Source: an uncultured bacterium (GTDB lineage: Bacteria; Actinomycetota; Coriobacteriia; Coriobacteriales; Coriobacteriaceae). From it: a stretch of DNA of 5,095 nucleotides. The DNA is taken from the NCBI GenBank assembly GCA_905216175.1, contig CAJMSV010000114.1:1-5095 (forward strand), read 5' to 3'. How positions within the stretch are numbered: the stretch's first letter is position 1; the number at the start of each line of letters is the position of its first letter. Positions 1-4,771 of this stretch are shown here, in pieces. The position numbers and the translations under genes are program-made. The notes below the pieces were generated by a model. The model searched no databases, had not been told where the DNA came from, and worked only from the letters and a program-made list of their open reading frames with translations.

Positions 1-198
1 ATACCGAGCCTGAGCCAAATCCAAATACCCCATACGAGCCTCCAAAGCTAATAAAACAACCCAAAACTAAGCAAAAGGGTACCCAAAGCAACATTCAGCC
101 AAACGCCCACCGAATGCCAAAGTGTTCAATTGGGTACTAAAGGCCCCCTCGGCCAAACCCCCATTGCGCCATAACTATCAGCCAAAGTTCCCAATGGC
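1..198. other. A/C-rich stretch with no secure gene; possible tail of an incoming plus-strand gene
   Basis: The plus strand is rich in A and C and carries CCAAA nine times before position 187, a composition unlike every gene to the right. One plus frame is open from position 3 to a TAA at 138-140. Its 45 residues are Pro/Lys/Asn/Gln-rich, starting TEPEPNPNTPYEPP and ending KCSIGY. It could be the C-terminus of a gene entering from the left, convergent with the DUF47 gene. Against this, only about half of its third positions are G or C, while the other genes are strongly G/C at that position, and no motif is recognisable. Two related segments begin GCCAAAGT and end GGTAC (116-137 and 181-203). 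I see no terminator with a T-tract and no RNA gene. Coding status is undecided. Confidence 0.4.
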
Positions 199-310
199 GG
201 TACGTAAGGCGAAGGGCCGGCACCTGTTTACTTTCGAACGACTCTGCCACGCAGCTGGAGTGAGAAAGCAAACAGGTGCCGGCCCTTCGCCGCCGGGATA
301 CGTACCCCCA
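195..310. repeat. Long imperfect inverted repeat (palindromic element) between genes
   Basis: A perfect 22-bp stem pairs 208-229 with 270-291. It continues inward, after one A/C mismatch, with CTTTC 231-235 against GAAAG 264-268, then ACTC 241-244 against GAGT 258-261. Outward, across an asymmetric loop, TGGcGGTACGTA (195-206) pairs with TACGTACCcCCA (299-310) with one mismatch. As RNA from either strand this would form a very stable hairpin of more than 100 nt. It sits one base beyond the DUF47 stop codon, so it would be the 3' end of that transcript. No T-tract follows on either side, so it is not a standard intrinsic terminator. It could be a transcript-protecting or bidirectional 3' structure, a small-RNA locus, or a REP/MITE-like intergenic repeat. 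The structure is certain; the role is unknown. Confidence 0.85.
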
Positions 311-311
311 A

Positions 312-935
312 TTAACTGTTCTTCATGACAATCGAATCCACAACATCGGCCACATTCTCACAGCAGTCAGCGCAGTACTCCAGGAAGGCGTACACGTCAC
401 GCCAGGCGATGACCTCGAGCGGGTCCTTGCCGTTAACGTGCAGGTTGCGCATGGCGTTGATATAGAGCTCGTCGGCTTCGGACTCGATGGTGTTGATCTG
501 GATGACGAGTTCGCGCAGGGTCTTGGACTTGCGGTAGTTGGGCAGCTCGACCATCAGGTCTTTCATGGCGCGGCAGGCGTCAGTCACCTTGTGAGCGATG
601 ACGATGGCGTCGGGATGGATGCTCTGGATGTTGGTGAAGTAGACGCGCTGCACGACGCCCTCGATGCGGTCGAGCACGGTGTCGAGTGAGCAGCTCATCA
701 GATCCAGATCCTCGCGCTCGAGCGGGGTGATAAAGGCGGTGAGCAAGGCGTCTTCGAGCTCGTGGTGCTTCTTGTCTGCCGCATGCTCAATCGCATGCAT
801 CTTATCGAGCATGTCGTGGATCTGCGTGGGGTCAAAGTTCTCAAAAATCTTGGTGAGCAGCTCGGCTGCCTGAACGGCGAGGTCGGCGCAGGCGACGTAG
901 TTGTCAAAGTAGAACGAATCGGGTTTCTTTGCCAT
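312..935 (-). CDS. DUF47 / PhoU-like protein, Pit accessory protein
   Basis: This 207-residue protein has the full usual length of the DUF47 family (TIGR00153, PhoU_div), which is helical, cytoplasmic and PhoU-like. Recognisable features in order are an E50-H51-x2-D54 x3 H58 region that resembles PhoU metal-binding acidic/His clusters, the family signature FITPLEREDLDL at about 68-79, LDTVLDRIEGVV at 84-95, an IESEADELY block at 150-158, and a C-terminal helix EYCADCCENVADVVDSI. The ATG at 935 follows GAAAGGA with a 7-nt gap, a good start. The gene lies 67 bases downstream of pit on the same strand with no terminator between them, so the two are probably one operon. DUF47 partners are known to accompany Pit transporters and are thought to modulate them. 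The exact mechanism here is inference. The gene ends at the large inverted repeat. Confidence 0.93.
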   Translation of the reverse strand: MAKKPDSFYFDNYVACADLAVQAAELLTKIFENFDPTQIHDMLDKMHAIEHAADKKHHELEDALLTAFITPLEREDLDLMSCSLDTVLDRIEGVVQRVYFTNIQSIHPDAIVIAHKVTDACRAMKDLMVELPNYRKSKTLRELVIQINTIESEADELYINAMRNLHVNGKDPLEVIAWRDVYAFLEYCADCCENVADVVDSIVMKNS

Positions 936-1002
936 GAGTGGGTCCTTTCGAGGCGAAGACGGGTGGGCGAGGTATTGCGGTCCGGATGGACGTTCGGTTT
1001 GA

Positions 1003-2052
1003 CTAGATGAACATCATGAACAGCTTGGCCATGACAAAGCTGATGAGTCCGCAGGCGGGGAAGGTGAAGAACCAGGTGAACATCATGTCCTTGACGACAC
1101 CGAAGTTGATCGCCGAGAGGCGCTTGACGGCACCGACACCCATAATGGCGCAGGTCTTGATGTGCGTGGAGGACACGGGGATGCCGGTAAGGGTGGCAAG
1201 TAGCAGGTTTGCGGCGCCCGCCAGGTCGGCGGAGAAGCCCTGATACTTCTCGAGCTTAACCATGCTCTGGCCGACGGACTTGATGATGCGCTCACCGCCC
1301 ACGCTGGTGCCGATACCCATGGTGGCCGAGCACAGCAGCATGATCCAGATGGGGATGCCGGCGTCGCCGACGCTCGTCTGCCCGCTGGCGAAGGCGACAC
1401 CTAAAAAGAGCACGCCGATGAACTTCTGTCCATCCTGCGCGCCGTGCATAAAGCTCATGGCCGCAGCGCTCGCGATCTGAGCGTATTTAAAGAAGACGTT
1501 GGCGCGTCGCCTGTTGGCGGCGGCGAAAAGAATCGAGACGAGCTTGCACAGGATCCAGCCCATGACAAAGCCCAGGCCGATGGAGAGTGCCAGGCCGTAG
1601 ATGACCTTCATCCACTCGTGGACGTTGACGCTGCTCGCGCCGCCGAGGGCGATAGCGGCACCGGTCAGGCCGGCGATAAGGCTGTGGCTTTGCGAGGTGG
1701 GGATGCCAAAACGCGACGCTGTGGCGCCGTAGACGACGATGGAGAACAGCGCCGCGCAGAGGCACGCGAGCGCCATGGTGCTGTTTCCGCCAAAGTCGAC
1801 GATATGTGAGATGGTGTTGGCGACGCTCGCGTTAAAGTGCGTCATGATGAGCACGCCGAGGAAGTTGAATGCGGCGCTCATGAGAATGGCGGCGCGGGCG
1901 GGCATGCAACGCGTGGTGACGCAGGTCGCGATGGCGTTGGGCGCGTCGGTCCATCCATTGACGAAGATGGCGCCGAGCGCGAGGATCACGGTGACGGCAA
2001 GGACTGGGTTCGACACAATTTGGCCGAGGAAGGCTGAGAACGTTACGTCCAT
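1003..2052 (-). CDS. pit: Inorganic phosphate transporter, Pit/PHO4 family
   Basis: This is a 349-residue, strongly hydrophobic protein of the PHO4 family (PF01384), an integral membrane symporter that takes up inorganic phosphate, typically as a metal-phosphate complex with protons. The internal duplication typical of the family is visible: NGWTDAPNA at 32-40 and HGAQDGQKF at 203-211 are the two GANDxxNA-like signatures. Each half also carries a P-x-S-x-S/T-H motif, PTSQSH (118-123) and PVSSTH (292-297). A basic cytoplasmic stretch, NRRRANVFFKY (about 180-190), separates the halves. The start ATG at 2052 is preceded by GAGAAAG with a 7-nt gap; an in-frame TAA at 2085-2083 excludes a longer protein. 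The DUF47 gene follows in the same transcript. Bacteria with Pst usually use Pit as the low-affinity system; whether Pst exists here cannot be seen. Confidence 0.95.
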   Translation of the reverse strand: MDVTFSAFLGQIVSNPVLAVTVILALGAIFVNGWTDAPNAIATCVTTRCMPARAAILMSAAFNFLGVLIMTHFNASVANTISHIVDFGGNSTMALACLCAALFSIVVYGATASRFGIPTSQSHSLIAGLTGAAIALGGASSVNVHEWMKVIYGLALSIGLGFVMGWILCKLVSILFAAANRRRANVFFKYAQIASAAAMSFMHGAQDGQKFIGVLFLGVAFASGQTSVGDAGIPIWIMLLCSATMGIGTSVGGERIIKSVGQSMVKLEKYQGFSADLAGAANLLLATLTGIPVSSTHIKTCAIMGVGAVKRLSAINFGVVKDMMFTWFFTFPACGLISFVMAKLFMMFI

Positions 2053-2082
2053 ATATGGGCTTTCTCGAAGTTTGCAGGCACG

Positions 2083-2114
2083 TTACAAAAACATGATAAA
2101 TCGTATCACCTCCT
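2083..2114 (-). promoter_or_regulatory. Perfect Shine-Dalgarno complement followed by a three-codon ORF, upstream of pit
   Basis: On the minus strand AGGAGGTGAT (2114-2105) is an exact 10-base complement to the 3' end of 16S rRNA. Fourteen bases after AGGAGG comes ATG TTT TTG TAA (2094-2083), in frame with pit, whose start lies ten codons after that TAA. The same bases also contain the extended -10 candidate TGaTACGAT, so the match may be a coincidence of promoter sequence. If it is transcribed, it could be a ribosome standby or minimal leader-peptide site. Confidence 0.35.
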
Positions 2115-2267
2115 GCGGGTTTCTTTACCGAGTTCTGATGGGAGAAGTGAATTTTTTGGCACTAACATTGAATATTTGCCCTGTTGACCGCGGGTGTTCT
2201 TTTTGCTAGCACGCCATGAGGACACGTGCGCGCGCCCCAACATCCCAAAACCACAGTCTGTTCGCTT

Positions 2268-2273
2268 TACAAT
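2268..2273 (+). promoter_or_regulatory. Candidate -10 box (TACAAT) for the small-protein gene
   Basis: TTTACAAT lies 29 bases before the ATG at 2303. A transcript starting near 2280 would include the AGGAGG at 2296-2301 but leave almost no leader for the alternative ATG at 2282. The -35 at a 16-18 base spacing is poor, so this rests on the -10 alone. Confidence 0.35.
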
Positions 2274-2295
2274 ATGCAAACATGCGTTCGATAAT

Positions 2296-2301
2296 AGGAG
2301 G
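2296..2301 (+). promoter_or_regulatory. AGGAGG ribosome binding site, unusually close to the ATG
   Basis: AGGAGG is a strong site but leaves only one base before the ATG at 2303, well under the usual 5-9. No other in-frame ATG, GTG or TTG lies at a normal distance just downstream. The in-frame ATG at 2282 has no clear site of its own. The tight spacing may reduce translation or point to a misjudged start. Confidence 0.5.
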
Positions 2302-2302
2302 C

Positions 2303-2641
2303 ATGGAATATCGACAGACAGATGGTAAAACTCGACGCGTGCACAAGCAGTATGTGGACGTCGTGGCCCGCATCCTCGCGGGCGGACAAGTCGTGCCGGT
2401 TACCGTCTGCTGGGTCGACGGTCGCTGTTTTACGATCGACGAGATTGTCTCATCCACCGGTTTTGGCCTAACGGTTCACGGCATTCGTACGGCAACGTAT
2501 AAGGTTCGTTTTGGTGGGCATGCGACCGAACTGTATCTGGAAGAACAGGCGCGCGAGCGACCGGATGGCTCGCAGGCCCATCTGATGCGTTGGTGGGTGT
2601 GGGCATTCGACCGTACGCTCGAGAGTGGGCGCCGCAGGTAA
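2303..2641 (+). CDS. Small conserved protein of unknown function
   Basis: A 112-residue soluble protein with no signal peptide or membrane segment. The middle reads like a small, mostly beta-strand domain with a pattern I recognise from short uncharacterised proteins of Firmicutes and Coriobacteriia: YVDVVARI (17-24), then P-V-T-V-x-W-x-DGR-x-F-x-ID (32-46), a glycine-rich turn, ATYKVRFGG (64-72), ELYLEE (76-81) and an aromatic RWWVWAF (96-102). I know of no assigned biochemical role and do not propose one. The start at 2303 was chosen because AGGAGG lies directly before it and the recognisable domain begins about 15 residues later. Starts at 2282 or 2216 would add 7 or 29 residues of low-quality sequence. 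It diverges from pit and sits 79 bases before the Bax-inhibitor-like gene, which appears to have its own promoter. Confidence 0.75.
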   Translation: MEYRQTDGKTRRVHKQYVDVVARILAGGQVVPVTVCWVDGRCFTIDEIVSSTGFGLTVHGIRTATYKVRFGGHATELYLEEQARERPDGSQAHLMRWWVWAFDRTLESGRRR

Positions 2642-2659
2642 GAGCGCGCGGCATTCGGG

Positions 2660-2665
2660 TACAAT
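2660..2665 (+). promoter_or_regulatory. Candidate -10 box (GGGTACAATGG) for the Bax-inhibitor-like gene
   Basis: TACAAT lies 55 bases before the ATG at 2721 and just after the stop of the preceding gene. Its context GGGTAnnATGG recurs before the PARG-like gene. No good -35 is visible at a 16-18 base spacing. Confidence 0.4.
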
Positions 2666-2720
2666 GGCAGGAATCTTGTCACCTACGGCGCTGTCGCGGC
2701 GCTTTTGAAAGGACGATATT

Positions 2721-3416
2721 ATGAACGATATCCAGGGTTATCAGAACGGCCCCATTGAGACCGGCGCAAGCCGTGCCAAGGAGATGTCGCCGCGTGCGTA
2801 CAACCTTGCCATGTCTGCCCTGATCTTTTTGGGCTTTTGCGCCATGGGTGCCGGTGCTTACTTTACGAGCACCATGGCGTTTGCCCGCATGATGATGAGC
2901 GGCGCCGCCTTGCCGCTGGTCTTTGGCTCGTTTATTTTGACCATCGTCGGCATGGTCATGATGTCGGCCGCCGCGGGCAAGCAGTCTGTGGGTCTGTCCC
3001 TTGTGGGCTACGTAATCTTTGCGAGTACCTTTGGCCTGACCGCGTCGTTTGGCCTTGCCAATTACGACCTGCCCACCATCAACACTGCCTTTATCGCCAC
3101 GGCCGCCATCACCTTTGTCTTTGGTGCGCTGGGCGTGACCTTCCCCAAGTTCTTCCAGCGTGTGTACGGCATTGGTTTTGGCATCCTGCTTGCCACGATT
3201 CTGGTCGAGATCGTGCTGATGTTTATGGGTGTCTCGCAGTCCATCACCGACCTGATCGTGATCGTGGTGTTCGCTGGCTTTATTGGCTACGACACCTATG
3301 TGGCCACGACGGTGCCGCCCACACTGCCCAACGCCGTGCTCATGGCATCCAACCTGTTCGTGGACATCATCAACGTGTTCCTGCGCATCCTGAACATCCT
3401 TGGTCGTCGCGACTAG
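2721..3416 (+). CDS. Bax inhibitor-1 / YccA-family (TMBIM) membrane protein
   Basis: A 231-residue protein of normal family length (PF01027) with a short polar N-terminus (1-27) and about seven hydrophobic segments, roughly 28-50, 59-82, 90-111, 119-140, 147-171, 176-194 and a short last one at 205-224. Family hallmarks are FAGFIGYDTY (184-193) and the C-terminal LFVDIINVFLRILNILG (212-228). D191 and D215 are 24 residues apart, the same spacing as the D171/D195 di-aspartyl pH sensor of Bacillus YetJ, a homologue that leaks Ca2+; this suggests a pH-gated cation-leak role, which is inference. Bacterial members are otherwise linked to membrane-protein quality control (YccA with FtsH). The start at 2721 has GAAAGGA with a 7-nt gap. 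A strong terminator follows the gene, so it is probably transcribed alone. Confidence 0.93.
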   Translation: MNDIQGYQNGPIETGASRAKEMSPRAYNLAMSALIFLGFCAMGAGAYFTSTMAFARMMMSGAALPLVFGSFILTIVGMVMMSAAAGKQSVGLSLVGYVIFASTFGLTASFGLANYDLPTINTAFIATAAITFVFGALGVTFPKFFQRVYGIGFGILLATILVEIVLMFMGVSQSITDLIVIVVFAGFIGYDTYVATTVPPTLPNAVLMASNLFVDIINVFLRILNILGRRD

Positions 3417-3460
3417 TGCCAAATTGCAGCGGTGCTTGCCGCACGTGTAAATCGATACGG

Positions 3461-3488
3461 AAGGCGGTCCTTCGGGGCCGTCTTTTTT
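3461..3488 (+). terminator. Intrinsic terminator after the Bax-inhibitor-like gene
   Basis: GGCGGTCC (3463-3470) pairs with GGGCCGTC (3475-3482) over eight base pairs, two of them G-U, closing a TTCG tetraloop of the very stable C(UUCG)G type. Six T residues follow (3483-3488). It lies 46 bases past the stop codon. Confidence 0.92.
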
Positions 3489-3501
3489 GTACACGGCGGG
3501 G

Positions 3502-3507
3502 TATCAT
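3502..3507 (+). promoter_or_regulatory. Candidate -10 box (GGGTATCATGG) for the PARG-like gene
   Basis: TATCAT lies 13 bases after the upstream terminator and 46 bases before the ATG at 3554, where a promoter is needed. The GGGTAnnATGG context matches the candidate box at 2657-2667. No good -35 is visible. Confidence 0.4.
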
Positions 3508-3553
3508 GGATGGAAAAGCCGATAGCGGCAGAGACCGAGAAAGGTGACCACTT

Positions 3554-4693
3554 ATGGCAGACGTCGACAACAGGAACCGTAACCGCAGACCCAATCGCGC
3601 AGGGCAGCCCAATCCCAAGCGCGAGGCCCGTGCCAAGGCCGCCGAGCGTCACGTGGCGACTGTGTCCGAAGCGTGCGCCAAGGATATCGAGCGCTCGCTT
3701 GCCGGCGTGCGCGAGTTCGATGGCATGCCTGCCGGATTTATCGCGGCGATGCAGGCCAAGGCCCACGCGGCCGACGCTGCCGAGGAACAGGTTGCCGAGG
3801 AGTCTGAGGCCGCCGAGGTCGAGGCTGCAGTCGATACCGAGGTGGCGCCGGCTGCAGTCGATACCGAGGTGGCGCCCGAGCCCGTCGAGGAGGCCGCCGA
3901 AGCCGAGTCCGAGCCCGCCGAGGAGCCCGCTGCGGCCCTGCCCGAGGTCACCGTGCTCGACGCCTCTGCCACGCAGGCCATTCTGGATAACGGCCGAGGC
4001 TACGCGCAATTCTGCGACATGGCCGTACTCGCCTTTGCCTCGTTCACCAACCCGGGCGGCGGCTACATCCAGGGCTATCTGGGTCAGGAGGCCACGCTCT
4101 GTGCCGATTCGTATCTGTACAACGTTCTCGATAAGCAGCGCAAATGGTACGGCGAGAACCGTCGCCGCAACATCAACTGCGAGCTTTACCGAAACCGTGC
4201 GCTGGTGGTGCCTGCGGTGCGCTTCGACCGCAACCACGTGCATGCATACGCCGACGTGATCGTGGCCGCCGCGCCCAACGTTAAGCGCGCCCGCCAGGAG
4301 TATCGCGTGAGCGACGATGCTCTGCTGGATGCCCTGCGCGACCGCATTCGCTTTGTGCTTGCCATCTGCGACGAGCTAGGTCGCGAGAAGCTCGTGCTGG
4401 GCGCTTGGGGCTGCGACAACAACGGCTTTGACGCAGAGGCCGTGGCCGAGCTCTTCCGCAAGGAGCTTGCGTCGGGCGACTTTAAGGTCAAGCAAGTCTT
4501 CTTTGCCGTGCCTTCTACGCGCTGGGATGAGGATTTTGCCAAGTTCGAGCACGTGCTGGCAAACTTCCCCGAGCGCAACGAGGAGTCCTATGCCCAGGTT
4601 GCCGCTCGCGCTGCGGCAGCTCGCGCCGCCGAGCAGATCCAAGCTGCTACCGAGGATGATGAGGACGAGGACGACTGGCGCAAGTACCTGTAA
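3554..4693 (+). CDS. TIGR02452 / microbial-type PARG-like macrodomain protein with altered catalytic motif
   Basis: A 379-residue soluble protein. Residues 20-57 are a basic, helical stretch resembling the N-terminal part of the family. Residues 71-128 are an Ala/Glu/Pro-rich acidic insertion. The catalytic-type macrodomain fold runs from about 130 to 335, with VLAFASFTNPGGGY (158-171), the loop ending Q178-E179-A180, LCADSYLYNVL, LVVPAVRF, YADVIVAAAPN and LVLGAWGCDNNGFD (280-293). The family hydrolyses poly(ADP-ribose) through GGG-x6-8-QEE. Here the spacing is kept (GGG 168-170, x7) but the second Glu, the catalytic one in Thermomonospora PARG, is Ala, and the usual GCGxF loop is GCDNN. It may therefore bind ADP-ribose without hydrolysing it, or use a different chemistry (inference). 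The C-terminus is acidic and ends WRKYL. The start has GAGAAAGG with a 9-nt gap. Terminators on both sides suggest a single-gene transcript. Confidence 0.85.
   Translation: MADVDNRNRNRRPNRAGQPNPKREARAKAAERHVATVSEACAKDIERSLAGVREFDGMPAGFIAAMQAKAHAADAAEEQVAEESEAAEVEAAVDTEVAPAAVDTEVAPEPVEEAAEAESEPAEEPAAALPEVTVLDASATQAILDNGRGYAQFCDMAVLAFASFTNPGGGYIQGYLGQEATLCADSYLYNVLDKQRKWYGENRRRNINCELYRNRALVVPAVRFDRNHVHAYADVIVAAAPNVKRARQEYRVSDDALLDALRDRIRFVLAICDELGREKLVLGAWGCDNNGFDAEAVAELFRKELASGDFKVKQVFFAVPSTRWDEDFAKFEHVLANFPERNEESYAQVAARAAAARAAEQIQAATEDDEDEDDWRKYL
3824..3877 (+). repeat. 27-bp in-frame tandem duplication inside the PARG-like gene
   Basis: 3824-3850 and 3851-3877 are identical in 26 of 27 bases, differing only in the last, and both encode AAVDTEVAP (residues 91-99 and 100-108). 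The near-complete DNA identity points to a recent duplication. It lies in the acidic linker, where length change should be tolerated. Confidence 0.97.
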
Positions 4694-4720
4694 TCGGTAC
4701 GTGCTGACAGATGGGTCGAG

Positions 4721-4752
4721 CCGGCGGGAGAGGCTGCTTCCGTCGGTTTTTT
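4721..4752 (+). terminator. Intrinsic terminator after the PARG-like gene
   Basis: CCGGCGGGAG (4721-4730) pairs with CTTCCGTCGG (4737-4746) over ten base pairs, two of them G-U, around a six-base loop. Six T residues follow (4747-4752). The next gene's ribosome binding site begins only eight bases after the T-tract. Confidence 0.92.
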
Positions 4753-4771
4753 ACTGAGCGAGGGGCTTACG

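Larger units (their letters stand above)
2053..2302. promoter_or_regulatory. Divergent control region between pit and the small-protein gene
   Basis: These 250 bases separate two genes transcribed away from each other and hold no convincing ORF. On the minus strand an extended -10, TGaTACGAT (2108-2100), would start the pit transcript near 2093, giving a leader of about 40 nt; the matching -35 is poor (GTAAAG). On the plus strand, TTGACC at 2184-2189 lies 17 bases from a weak TAGCAC at 2207-2212, and a better -10 lies at 2268-2273. No Pho-box-like direct repeat or T-tracted hairpin was recognised. All promoter calls rest on consensus matching by eye. Confidence 0.5.

Noticed and set aside
142..154. 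GGCC/GGCC mini-hairpin in the A/C-rich region
   Set aside because: Four pairs and no T-tract of useful length on either strand; likely chance.
195..310. The palindrome as a simple intrinsic terminator or a tRNA gene
   Set aside because: There is no T-tract on either side, and the stem is much longer than needed. A GTTCGAA-like string in the loop is not in a cloverleaf context.
2216..2302. Upstream starts at 2216 and 2282 for the small-protein gene
   Set aside because: The added residues do not look like part of the domain. The 2216 start precedes the likely promoter, and 2282 has no ribosome binding site.
2688..2706. GCGC...GCGC hairpin followed by CTTTT before the Bax-inhibitor-like gene
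   Set aside because: The stem has only four pairs and the T-tract is short and runs straight into the ribosome binding site. It is not convincing as a terminator.
2679..3494. Long minus-strand open frame (271 codons) opposite the Bax-inhibitor-like gene
   Set aside because: Its His/Gly/Arg/Lys-rich translation has no recognisable motif and it mirrors a clear membrane protein on the other strand. Long antisense frames are expected from strong GC bias at third positions.
3506..3547. 13-codon ORF (MDGKADSGRDRER) just before the PARG-like gene
   Set aside because: Its ATG overlaps the candidate -10 box, so it would lie outside the mRNA, and it has no ribosome binding site.
3413..4243. Long open frames on both strands overlapping the PARG-like gene
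   Set aside because: The translations are Arg/Pro-rich or Leu/Gly-rich low-complexity sequence, while the frame 3554-4693 has family motifs, a ribosome binding site and a terminator.
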